Assembly (NCBI GenBank): GCA_022600695.1
Contig: JAHZJY010000196.1
Location: 1-15,499, forward strand
Reading direction: 5' to 3'
Origin: Actinomycetes bacterium
GTDB taxonomy: Bacteria; Actinomycetota; Actinomycetes; Mycobacteriales; Mycobacteriaceae
Length of the DNA stretch: 15,499 nt
The notes below the pieces were generated by a model. The model did no database searches. It was not told the origin of the DNA and saw only the letters and a program-made list of their open reading frames with translations. The position numbers were made by a program, and so were the translations under genes. Of this stretch, positions 6,165 to 13,365 are shown in pieces (within the stretch, counting starts at the first letter, position 1; each line of letters opens with the position of its first letter).

Positions 6165-7622
6165 ATGCGCTACATGCATTCGGCCCTGATCGCTGTGCTT
6201 GCCGTCGCCCTCACCGTGGTCCTGACGGTGCCCGCAACGATCCGTGCGGCGATCGACCTGGCGGCAACCGCGCTGTACCTGGGTGGCACTGATCATCCGC
6301 TGAGCATCCCGGAGGACACCACCGCCTACATCGCCGGCTATGTCGACTGGGCCTACAACGACTTGGTCGCGCCCTCGGGCCTGTGTACCGGCGGTGATCC
6401 GGGCTGCTCCCCGGTGGCCGTTCGCACCCCGGCGCAGTTCTGGCCCGTCACCGGTTTGGGCGACAAGAGCTATGACGAGTCGGTCGCACTGGGATTGGCC
6501 AACCTCCGGAACTGCCTGCGCGGTGTCGCCTGCACCGTGACCGATCCGCCCTTCACCACCACGGTGTCGCGCCCGTTGACCGACACCTCCTACACGGTGT
6601 TCAGCTATTCGCAGAGCGGCGCGATCGCCGGCATGATGAAGAGCGACCTGATTGCACACCCGCCTACGGGCACGGTCGGCTTTGTGTTCGATTCCAACCC
6701 CAACCGCCCCAACGGCGGCATCCTGGAACGCTTTGTGGGGGTTCACATTCCGATCCTCGGGGTGAGCTTCAACGGCGCCACCGTCACCAACTCGCCGCAG
6801 CCGACACCTTTGACCACGATTGACTTCGCTCATCAATACGATCCGGTGGCCGACTTCCCGACAAATCCGCTTAATTTACTCTCAGTCGCCAACGTCCTGC
6901 TGGGCTTCGTCTACGAACATCCCGAGGGAGAAAGCCAGCTACCCGAACTGCAAGGCCAGTATCAGGATTCGACGTATTACCTTTTCCCGACGGCGACACT
7001 GCCGTTGGTGAGCCCCGTGACAATCGTGCCGTACCTCGGTCCGTTGCTCGCGACGGTCGTCGACCCTCCACTGCGGGTCCTGGTGGAAACGGGATACGAC
7101 CGCACCATCAACCCCGGTACGCCGACCCCGGCGAAGTTCCTGTACTTCCCCAACTTGATCAGAACGGCGATCAATTTTCTGGCGGCGATCCCCATCGGCT
7201 GGGACAACGGAATCGCCTACCTCACCGGCGATCCGACGAATCGGCCCTTCCATACCATCCCACCGGGCCCGTACGGGGTGGGCGGACCACCGGTCAACAC
7301 CGGCGCCATCGACCCCTATGGGCCGCCCACACCCGCCGAGATGGTCGCCCCGCCACCCGTCGTCAGCGATTCCACATCGATACCCGCGGCACGGGCGACC
7401 GCGGCCAGGCCAATCACGGCACCGCCCCAATCTCCCCCCGAAACCGTGACGATCACGGCGGTTGAAGTCGGGGAGCCCGCGACACCGCGTCGCGACCAGC
7501 GCGCCGGGCGAGTGGTCGGACCGGATCAGGCCCGGGCTGCTCCCGCCGCCGAAACCGAGCGCGCCGTGGTGCTGAATCGCAGGGCCGGATCCTCGACTGG
7601 ACCTTTGCGCAACCGGGCGTAG
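6165..7622 (+). CDS. PE-PPE domain serine hydrolase
   Basis: A 485-residue protein with a PE-PPE domain (an alpha/beta serine hydrolase fold, esterase or lipase-like in characterised members) but without the N-terminal PE or PPE module. An N-terminal hydrophobic segment at about 5-24 would export or anchor it. The nucleophile elbow is FSYSQSG with Ser149. The family block after it, YDPVADFPTNPLNLL at about 225-239, supplies the candidate acid (Asp226 or Asp230), and EHPEG near 251-255 the candidate His252. The hydrolase domain ends near residue 370. The rest is a Pro/Ala/Arg-rich tail whose last 32 or so codons overlap the convergent monooxygenase gene. The ATG follows a strong G-rich ribosome-binding site. 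The substrate is unknown; acyl esters are the family expectation. Confidence 0.85.
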   Translation: MRYMHSALIAVLAVALTVVLTVPATIRAAIDLAATALYLGGTDHPLSIPEDTTAYIAGYVDWAYNDLVAPSGLCTGGDPGCSPVAVRTPAQFWPVTGLGDKSYDESVALGLANLRNCLRGVACTVTDPPFTTTVSRPLTDTSYTVFSYSQSGAIAGMMKSDLIAHPPTGTVGFVFDSNPNRPNGGILERFVGVHIPILGVSFNGATVTNSPQPTPLTTIDFAHQYDPVADFPTNPLNLLSVANVLLGFVYEHPEGESQLPELQGQYQDSTYYLFPTATLPLVSPVTIVPYLGPLLATVVDPPLRVLVETGYDRTINPGTPTPAKFLYFPNLIRTAINFLAAIPIGWDNGIAYLTGDPTNRPFHTIPPGPYGVGGPPVNTGAIDPYGPPTPAEMVAPPPVVSDSTSIPAARATAARPITAPPQSPPETVTITAVEVGEPATPRRDQRAGRVVGPDQARAAPAAETERAVVLNRRAGSSTGPLRNRA

Positions 7623-9052
7623 TCCGACCAGTAGTCCATCTCGATGGTCCATGGCCCCCGGTCGCCCTGCTGCGGGAACGAGCCCACCGACCGCAGCACA
7701 TAACCGGCGCTGAAGTCCAGCATCGGACGCCTGCCGAGCATCGGATCATCGGCGACCGGCGTGACGCTGGTGTAGCCGTGCTGATCCATGTAGCCCAGCA
7801 GCCGACACAGGTGCTCGCAGACCAGATCGACCTTCAAGGTCCAGGACGAGTTGGTGTACCCGAACGAGAACGCCATATTGGGAATCCCCGACAGCATGAA
7901 GCTCTTGTAGACGAGGCAATCGTGCGGGTCCTGGACCTTGCCGTCGACGGACACTTCGATACCGCCGAACAACTGGAGGTTGAGTCCGGTTGCGGTGATG
8001 ATGATGTCGGCGTCGAGTTCCCGTCCGGAGGCCAGCAGAACACCGGTCTTGGTGAAGCGGTCAATCTTGTCGGTCACCACCGAGGCCTTACCGCGCCCGA
8101 TGACCTTGAACAGATCGGCGTCGGGAACGGCACACAAACGCTGGTCCCACGGGTTGTACTTCGGGTTGAAATGGGTGTCCACCTCGTAGCCCTCCGGCAG
8201 TACCTTGGCATTGATTCCGCGGATGAGGCGCCGGGCCAGCTTGGGCTGTTTCTGGCACAGCGCGTAGATGAATCGTTGCTTACCGATGTTGAATCGTCGG
8301 GCTGCCGCGTACGCCGCCTTGGCGGGCAACACTTTCCGTAGACCGTTGGCGATCGGATCCTTACGCGGCAACGGCATCACGTAGGACGGCGAACGCTGCA
8401 ACATGGTGATGTGCCCGGCATCCTCGGCCATCGCCGGAATGAGCGTGACCGCCGTGGCACCGCTACCGATGACGACGACCTCTTTGTCCTTGTAGTCGAG
8501 GTCCTCCGGCCACAATTGCGGATGCACGATCGTGCCCTCGAAGTCCTGCCGACCGTCCCAGTGCGGTGTGTATCCGCCCGCGTAGTCGTAGTACCCGGTC
8601 GCCCCGAACAGCCAGCCGCAGGTGACCTCCCACTGCGTGCCATCGCGCTCCAGCGTCACCGTCCAGTGCCCGGCCTCGGTCGAGAAGTCGGCCCGGATGA
8701 CCTTGTGCTGGAAATAGATCCGCTCGTCCAGACCGTCCGCCTCGACGACCTCGTGCAGGTAGTCGAGGATCTCGTGGGCGTCGGCGATGGCGTTGTCGGA
8801 CGTCCAGGGCTTGAACTCATAACCGAAGGTGTGCAGATCGGAGTCCGACCGGATACCCGGGTAACGGAACAGGTCCCAGGTCCCACCGATGGCATCCCGG
8901 TTGTCGACGAGAGCGAAGGTGTGGCCGGGCAGCATCGTGGCCAGATAGTGCCCCAGGCCGATCCCGGAGATGCCGGCACCGACGATGAGCACATCGACGT
9001 GCCCGGTCAGTGGCTGCTTGGGGCGGGCCTGTTCGAGCGAGGCGACGGACAT
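7526..9052 (-). CDS. EthA-like Baeyer-Villiger monooxygenase
   Basis: A 508-residue FAD- and NADPH-dependent flavoprotein that inserts oxygen next to carbonyls or oxidises heteroatoms. The FAD fingerprint GAGISG is at 25-30, the Baeyer-Villiger motif FEGTIVHPQLWP at 171-182, and the NADPH-binding GSGATA at 196-201. Long blocks resemble M. tuberculosis EthA as I remember it, including GGTWDLFRYPGIRSDSD (56-72), YNPWDQRLC and DIIITATGLNLQLFGG. EthA activates the prodrug ethionamide; whether this paralogue does so is not shown, so I give no symbol. GGGAG five bases upstream supports the ATG at 9052. The gene is divergent from a TetR regulator, as ethA is from ethR, but the regulator does not look like EthR itself. 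The extreme C-terminus overlaps the PE-PPE gene by 97 bp. Confidence 0.92.
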   Translation of the reverse strand: MSVASLEQARPKQPLTGHVDVLIVGAGISGIGLGHYLATMLPGHTFALVDNRDAIGGTWDLFRYPGIRSDSDLHTFGYEFKPWTSDNAIADAHEILDYLHEVVEADGLDERIYFQHKVIRADFSTEAGHWTVTLERDGTQWEVTCGWLFGATGYYDYAGGYTPHWDGRQDFEGTIVHPQLWPEDLDYKDKEVVVIGSGATAVTLIPAMAEDAGHITMLQRSPSYVMPLPRKDPIANGLRKVLPAKAAYAAARRFNIGKQRFIYALCQKQPKLARRLIRGINAKVLPEGYEVDTHFNPKYNPWDQRLCAVPDADLFKVIGRGKASVVTDKIDRFTKTGVLLASGRELDADIIITATGLNLQLFGGIEVSVDGKVQDPHDCLVYKSFMLSGIPNMAFSFGYTNSSWTLKVDLVCEHLCRLLGYMDQHGYTSVTPVADDPMLGRRPMLDFSAGYVLRSVGSFPQQGDRGPWTIEMDYWSDYARLRKGPVEDPALRFSTTARSVSAAGAARA

Positions 9053-9078
9053 GAGGACTCCCGGGTAGGCGCTGGGAC

Positions 9079-9099
9079 TATAACGTGACTAATGTTATA
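9079..9099. promoter_or_regulatory. Palindromic operator, probable TetR site
   Basis: A 21-base imperfect palindrome with perfect outer arms TATAAC (9079-9084) and GTTATA (9094-9099). Several inner positions are also symmetric. It lies in the 103-base region between the monooxygenase and tetR starts and covers the -10 box of the monooxygenase promoter. A TATATT at 9096-9101 that could be the tetR -10 box overlaps its right arm. The size, symmetry and position fit a TetR-family operator controlling both genes. Confidence 0.7.
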
Positions 9100-9119
9100 T
9101 TTTTACGGACCGCTGTCAA
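9092..9119 (-). promoter_or_regulatory. Sigma-A promoter of the monooxygenase gene
   Basis: On the minus strand a perfect TTGACA -35 box (9119-9114) is followed after 16 bases by TAACAT (9097-9092) as the -10 box. Transcription would start near 9085, giving a leader of about 33 bases that contains the GGGAG ribosome-binding site. The -10 box is inside the palindrome, so a bound repressor would block it. Confidence 0.65.
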
Positions 9120-9155
9120 GGTCCCTGAATAATCCGCCTGGGAGGAACAAGCGCC

Positions 9156-9815
9156 ATGACCGTCACTCCTGTCCAGCGACGCGCGCCCGTGCAGGCACGC
9201 AGCCGGCAGACGGTCACCCGGATCCTCGATGCCGCCGCGGCCATCGCCGACGAACAGGGTGTCGACGCCGCCACCACCCGGGCGATCGCTGATCGCGCCG
9301 GGGTGTCCACACCGTCGCTGTACCGGTTCTTCGCCGACCGCGAGGCGATCCTCGACGAACTGCTCGAACAACATTGCGCCGCACTCGACGCCCGCTGCGT
9401 GGAGGCCGAACAGACCTGGGCCACCACCTCTGTGGCCGACCTGCTGAACAACGAGATCGACCTGCATGTCCACTATTACCGGAGATACCCGAGTTCGGCC
9501 CGGCTGTGGATGGGTGGACGCACCTCCCCCACCGTCACCAGACACGTCCACGCCCGCATGCAGTCCTTGGCCGACAGACTGCACACCATTCTGGTCGACG
9601 CCGGGCTGATCCCCGCCGACACCGATCCCCGCGCCATGCTGGTCGCCGTCGAGATGGCCGACCGCGTGCTGGAACTCTCTTTCCGCGACCCGCCGGGCTC
9701 GGCTGCCGACTTCGACGAGGAAATCCTCGCGCTCGGCCGTCGCGCGCTCACCGCCTTCGGCCGTGACCTCGCCGGGGACCTCTCCCCGGCCCCTTCCCGG
9801 CCCGTCCCCAACTGA
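9156..9815 (+). CDS. TetR-family transcriptional regulator
   Basis: A 219-residue regulator. The N-terminal DNA-binding domain covers about 15-65: helix 1 (TRILDAAAAIADEQG) leads to the helix-turn-helix TTRAIADRAGVSTPSLYRFF and then to the typical ADREAILDEL. The rest is an all-helical ligand-binding domain of the diverse TetR type. The start is fixed by GGAGGA at 9141-9146, nine bases before the ATG. It is divergent from the EthA-like monooxygenase, and a palindrome in the shared promoter makes it the likely repressor of that gene and of itself. It differs from EthR in the regions I can recall, so it is not called ethR. The inducer is unknown, perhaps a monooxygenase substrate. The last 68 bases overlap the convergent WS/DGAT gene. 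Confidence 0.9.
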   Translation: MTVTPVQRRAPVQARSRQTVTRILDAAAAIADEQGVDAATTRAIADRAGVSTPSLYRFFADREAILDELLEQHCAALDARCVEAEQTWATTSVADLLNNEIDLHVHYYRRYPSSARLWMGGRTSPTVTRHVHARMQSLADRLHTILVDAGLIPADTDPRAMLVAVEMADRVLELSFRDPPGSAADFDEEILALGRRALTAFGRDLAGDLSPAPSRPVPN

Positions 9816-11379
9816 CCGGCATCAGCACCACGCTCGGTGTCGCATCGGCCAGCCGCTCGAAAGCATCGACGAATCCTTCGACGATCATCTCGTGCTCGGG
9901 CACGAGCGTGGTGTCGCAGGCGGTTCCGAGCATCACCTTGCCGTTGTAGCTGGAAATGGTGAAACTCATCGGCTGATCGCCGGAGACCGGCGCCCAGCCG
10001 ACGATGCCTTCGACCAGGCTGCCCGCCAGATACACCGGCGTGGGCGGGCCGGGGACGTTGGTCAGCGTGCCGAGGGACCGGTTGGCGAACAGATCCACCG
10101 ACGCCTCGTAGAGCCCGCGGCCCAGACCGGCGATGGTTTCCTGGAACCGAAAGGCCAGAGCCGCCTCATGGCCGTGCTTGATCCGCTCCAATCTCCGTTT
10201 GGCTGCGGCCAACACCTTGATCGGGTCGGGTTCATCGGTCGGCAGCTCCAGTTGCACCAGGGCGAAGTCGTTGCCCAGATCGTCAGGCAAGGTGAGGTCA
10301 AGCGGCTTGAGGTTGACCGGCACCATGAACGTCACCGATGAGCAGGGCGCCTCATGGGCCCGAAGGTAATCGTGCAGCGCCCCGGCGACACAGGCCACCA
10401 GGACATCATTGACGGTGCTGCGATTGGCCCTGGCCAGCGCCTTCATCGCCGCCACCGGCAAGGCCTCCGACCAGGCCACGGCCTTCTCATCGCCTGCGGT
10501 CCCGGTCCACATGGTGGCATCGTTGCGGGTGCCCAGCAAGAGTTTCCGGACGGTGTCCACGTCACCGGGCACCGCGGAGAAGACATCGACCAACACCCCG
10601 CCGCCGGGCACCGCGACCCGCACCGTCCCGGCGATATCGGCCGCACTGGTCTTGGCGGCCGTCACCAGCGTGGCACCGGCCCCCACCGGATTACGCAGCA
10701 TGAACCGTCCCATCCGGCCGGCGCGTTCGAACAGTCTCGGCGCCTCGGCGACCCGGCCGATCACACCGCCGGCGGTTCGCGCGGCCCGACCCGCCCCCGA
10801 GCGGACCCGCCGGCTCAGCGACTGGCCCGGCGGGTGCGGAAAGGCACCGGCCTGAATGACGGCGGGAGCCATCACCGGACCGCCATCCGGCAACGCGTCG
10901 AACAGGCTCATCGCCAACTGCACCATCCGCATACCGTCGGCGATCGCGTGGTGGCTGCGCAGAATCATGGCGCTGCCCTCGCCGTAGCGCTTGATCCAGA
11001 TCGACTGCCACAGCGGATGATCCCGGTTGAGCATCCGACTGCGGTGCGCCGCGACCAGGTCCTGCAGCGCGCCGGGGTCGTCAGGATTCTGCAGCGACAC
11101 CAGCGAGACGTGATTGTCGAAGGTGAAATCGGGGTCGGGTTCCCACCACCACGAGCCGTCCTCGTCCCGCACCGCCCGGCTGCGGAACACCGGGTAACGG
11201 TCCAGCAGTCGTTCCTCGACCACCGCGCGCAGGGCACCGAAATCCAGCGGCTCCGCAGTCCAGATCACCGAGTCGACCACCATCAGATTGTTCGGCCGGT
11301 CCATCTCCAACCACAGGGCATCCTGGATGCCGAGTCGGCGGCGTCCGTCCTGGACACCCAGCCGACGTCGCTCGCCCAC
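9748..11379 (-). CDS. WS/DGAT-family acyltransferase
   Basis: A wax ester synthase/diacylglycerol acyltransferase-type enzyme, which esterifies fatty alcohols or diacylglycerol with acyl-CoA at the inner membrane or lipid inclusions. The catalytic HHAIADG is at 143-149, PLW at about 122-124, the conserved NDVLVA in the second half, and the TNVPGP block near the C-terminus. I start it at the GTG at 11379 (543 residues) because GGAGG lies five bases upstream; an in-frame ATG at 11418 adds 13 residues without a good Shine-Dalgarno. Even so it exceeds the usual 460-480 residues. The extra length is a central Gly/Ala/Arg-rich insert, an N-terminal 9-residue tandem repeat and a C-terminal Arg/Gly-rich tail that runs antisense into tetR. 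Upstream on the strand, 265 bases away, is the M15 lipoprotein gene. Confidence 0.9.
   Translation of the reverse strand: MGERRRLGVQDGRRRLGIQDALWLEMDRPNNLMVVDSVIWTAEPLDFGALRAVVEERLLDRYPVFRSRAVRDEDGSWWWEPDPDFTFDNHVSLVSLQNPDDPGALQDLVAAHRSRMLNRDHPLWQSIWIKRYGEGSAMILRSHHAIADGMRMVQLAMSLFDALPDGGPVMAPAVIQAGAFPHPPGQSLSRRVRSGAGRAARTAGGVIGRVAEAPRLFERAGRMGRFMLRNPVGAGATLVTAAKTSAADIAGTVRVAVPGGGVLVDVFSAVPGDVDTVRKLLLGTRNDATMWTGTAGDEKAVAWSEALPVAAMKALARANRSTVNDVLVACVAGALHDYLRAHEAPCSSVTFMVPVNLKPLDLTLPDDLGNDFALVQLELPTDEPDPIKVLAAAKRRLERIKHGHEAALAFRFQETIAGLGRGLYEASVDLFANRSLGTLTNVPGPPTPVYLAGSLVEGIVGWAPVSGDQPMSFTISSYNGKVMLGTACDTTLVPEHEMIVEGFVDAFERLADATPSVVLMPVSWGRAGKGPGRGPRRGHGRRR
11321..11374 (-). repeat. 27-bp imperfect tandem duplication in WS/DGAT
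   Basis: Two 27-base units, 11321-11347 and 11348-11374, agree at 19 of 27 positions and both begin TCCTGGA on the plus strand. They encode RRRLGVQDG followed by RRRLGIQDA. The second copy forms the normal family N-terminus (LGIQDALWLEMD), so the first looks like an added copy. Confidence 0.65.
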
Positions 11380-11384
11380 CGCCA

Positions 11385-11389
11385 CCTCC
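11385..11389 (-). promoter_or_regulatory. Shine-Dalgarno that sets the WS/DGAT start
   Basis: GGAGG on the minus strand, five bases upstream of the GTG at 11379. It lies inside the longer frame that starts at 11418 and argues for the shorter protein. Confidence 0.6.
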
Positions 11390-11644
11390 GAACGAAAGAA
11401 AACAAATATCGAGCCCATTGTTGCCCATGGACTCCCTCACCCGCCGGTTTCGCCCTGGATTCGACCCGAGAGCGAACGCCTTCGATCCGGCAGTCCGGTG
11501 CCCGCCCGCGCCGCGAGCCCTCTCGAGGCAGCTGCTTTTCGCCCATCTAGCAGCGACAACGCCATCAGCGGCAGCGGCCATCCCCGGCCTCGCCGGTCGC
11601 TCCCGGGTGGGCGATCGCAGGGGGCGCGAGCCATTCCCCGAGGA

Positions 11645-12367
11645 TCAGCCGATCTCGAAATGCTGGTAGTCGATCGGATTACGCCATGCCCCGCCCCATC
11701 GCCAGCCCCGGTCGGTGAAGGCCCGCACCGCCGGGTCGCCGGCGGAAAGCAGGCCCGGTTCGGCGAGTTCACGGTCGAGATACCGACGGGCGGTCTTGGG
11801 CTGCAAGTCACCGGTGCTGTCGATATACGGGTTGACCAGCGGGTTGACGTCGATGGCCCGGCCGTAGGCATGAAGCGACCAGTCAGTGCCACCCGGCAGC
11901 GGCCGACAGTTGAATGCCGAGGTGTTGTTGTCTCGCATCGATAGTTCGTCCTCGGCCCCGGGGTAGTTCTCGACCGTCTGCATCTTCGCGATGGGATAGC
12001 GCAGCCGGACGAGTTGGTCGAAGATCGCGACGACGTCATCGACGACATCGCGGTGCACGACCATGGCGCCACGGTGCAGCCCCCCGTCATCACCCACGTA
12101 GTCCACTTCGACCCGCCGCAGCTCCTCCGGTCCGACCGGGCAGCCGGGCCGCCAGGTAGCGCCCAGGTCCGCAGCCGTGACCGGCAGTACGGCCGGGGCC
12201 GGCCGCGGGGCCGGCTGCGGCGGTGTCACCGTGCGCACCACCTCGGGATACCGCTGTTCATCTCCGGGCGCGGATGACACCGGGGCACTGCAGCCGGCCA
12301 AGAAGACGGCGGCCGCCGAAGCGGCCACCCAGGCTCCGGCCCTTCCCCTCGCCCTCCGTCGTCGCAT
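11645..12367 (-). CDS. M15-family peptidase lipoprotein
   Basis: A predicted lipoprotein of 240 residues from the ATG at 12367; GTG 12385 and ATG 12382 would add six or five residues. The basic n-region and hydrophobic stretch end in the lipobox LAGC, so it should be anchored outside the membrane. A Pro-rich linker follows. The C-terminal half is an M15 zinc peptidase: SLHAYGRAID at 164-173 has the SxHxxGxAxD pattern with His166 and Asp173 as ligands, and DYQHFE near the end supplies the third ligand, His236. The DNNTSAFNCR segment before the motif is typical of M15C endopeptidases, some of which cut L-Ala-D-Glu or cross-bridge peptides of peptidoglycan. I infer a peptidoglycan-trimming role. 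The start follows mpt64 by 13-31 bases on the same strand, suggesting co-transcription. Confidence 0.85.
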   Translation of the reverse strand: MRRRRARGRAGAWVAASAAAVFLAGCSAPVSSAPGDEQRYPEVVRTVTPPQPAPRPAPAVLPVTAADLGATWRPGCPVGPEELRRVEVDYVGDDGGLHRGAMVVHRDVVDDVVAIFDQLVRLRYPIAKMQTVENYPGAEDELSMRDNNTSAFNCRPLPGGTDWSLHAYGRAIDVNPLVNPYIDSTGDLQPKTARRYLDRELAEPGLLSAGDPAVRAFTDRGWRWGGAWRNPIDYQHFEIG

Positions 12368-12398
12368 CACCGCGGACCTCATCACAGGACAGCGCGGA

Positions 12399-13088
12399 TC
12401 AGGCCAGCAGCGGGGCGATCACCGATCGGGGCACCAGCACCTGGGTGGCACCGTCCACCTCCGGCAACAGCCCGCCCTGGCTGAAGAAGAAGATCACGCC
12501 GTCATTGGTGATCGCGAAGTCCTGGTAGTTGGCGGGATCCAGGCCGGCGGCGGGAGCGATCGGGACGGGTTGGCCAGTTTGAGTCTGCAGTGCGTTCTGG
12601 ACCGCGGGAAAGACAATCGGCAGCGGGTCGACGCCGGGCTTCCACAACGTCTGGTAGGTGACCAGCTCGCGGTAGGCCTGGTCCCAGACGAACGACTTGA
12701 ACGAGGCCTTCGGCCGGTCGGCACCGGTGTTCTGAAACACCCGGAGAACCACGGACACCTGGCCGCGTGGTGGGACGACCGAGTTGTAGGTGGCCGCGCT
12801 GATATCCAACGAGTAGGGCGCCTCCCGGGGCGCCGAGGATCTCGCCACGTCGAGGAACTCGTCGCGGGTCTGCGCGACGAACTGGGTGATCGCCTCCATA
12901 TCGGGGAAGTCGCTGGGGACGCTGATGTCGACGATATAGCCGGGATCCGTCAGCTGGATCTGGCACGCCATCCCGGTGTCGATACCCTCGATCTCGGTGC
13001 AGTAGTTCTCCGGCTCGGCCATCGCCACCACAGGGGACCCCAGCGCGACGGTGATCGCCGCTAACGACGCGGCCACGAAATTTCGCAC
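12399..13088 (-). CDS. mpt64: MPT64-like secreted protein
   Basis: A 229-residue secreted protein closely resembling the M. tuberculosis antigen MPT64 (Rv1980c, 228 residues as I recall it). Shared blocks include CQIQ near 42-45, SSAPREAPY, the NYQDFAITNDGVIFFF block and the C-terminal TQVLVPRS. The signal peptide spans 1-24, with cleavage after AMA; Cys30 and Cys42 match the conserved cysteine pair. The GTG at 13088 is chosen because it gives a compact signal peptide and a length equal to MPT64. The frame stays open to 13202, but that extension is Arg/Gly-rich and not signal-like. The function of the family is not settled. It heads a probable unit with the M15 lipoprotein. Confidence 0.92.
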   Translation of the reverse strand: MRNFVAASLAAITVALGSPVVAMAEPENYCTEIEGIDTGMACQIQLTDPGYIVDISVPSDFPDMEAITQFVAQTRDEFLDVARSSAPREAPYSLDISAATYNSVVPPRGQVSVVLRVFQNTGADRPKASFKSFVWDQAYRELVTYQTLWKPGVDPLPIVFPAVQNALQTQTGQPVPIAPAAGLDPANYQDFAITNDGVIFFFSQGGLLPEVDGATQVLVPRSVIAPLLA

Positions 13089-13096
13089 GTCACGAG

Positions 13097-13102
13097 ACTC
13101 TA
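13097..13102 (-). promoter_or_regulatory. Putative -10 box of mpt64
   Basis: TAGAGT on the minus strand ends eight bases before the GTG start, and no Shine-Dalgarno is visible. This would give a leaderless or nearly leaderless message. No convincing -35 box is visible. Confidence 0.4.
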
Positions 13103-13175
13103 ACCGGTGCCCGTTCACCGCACCATGGGCCCCGACCCCGGACCCTTCTCCGCCGCCGGTTCGCCGCCGGGCATT

Positions 13176-13206
13176 TGGTACCGGAACTAGATCCGGCCTC
13201 ATACCA
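13176..13206. repeat. Interrupted inverted repeat between divergent genes
   Basis: TGGTACCGGA (13176-13185) pairs with TCCGG (13192-13196) and TACCA (13202-13206), with a six-base loop and a five-base interruption. It lies midway between the mpt64 and anti-sigma starts and could be an operator or a chance structure. Confidence 0.3.
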
Positions 13207-13355
13207 GCGATTCATAGCGCAGACCGGTTGCATGCGCGACACTCGGGGTCAATAGGGAGCGCAGTCTCCCGCAATTGCGCTGTTCCTCGCCGCAGCAGGC
13301 GTCGATTTTCGAGGAATCGCGCCAAACTACCGGTGAGGGTCGTGACCGAGAAGCC

Positions 13356-13360
13356 GGAGG
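13356..13360 (+). promoter_or_regulatory. Shine-Dalgarno that sets the anti-sigma start
   Basis: GGAGG lies five bases before the ATG at 13366 and favours it over the in-frame GTG codons at 13333 and 13342. Confidence 0.6.
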
Positions 13361-13365
13361 CCCGC

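Noticed and set aside
11453..11467. T-loop-like GGGTCGAATCCAGGG on the minus strand, suggesting a tRNA
   Set aside because: The loop is one base short, and no acceptor, D or anticodon arm can be folded around it.
10354..11550. 398-codon plus-strand frame opposite the WS/DGAT gene
   Set aside because: Shadow of a recognised enzyme; the His/Arg/Gly-rich composition is typical of antisense frames in GC-rich DNA.
13089..13202. N-terminal extension of mpt64
   Set aside because: It would place 38 polar residues before the signal peptide and exceed the length of MPT64.
13226..13251. GGTTG-N15-GGGTCA as a SigF-type promoter for the anti-sigma gene
   Set aside because: The -10 half matches GGGTAT at only four positions and the spacing is short; too weak to call.
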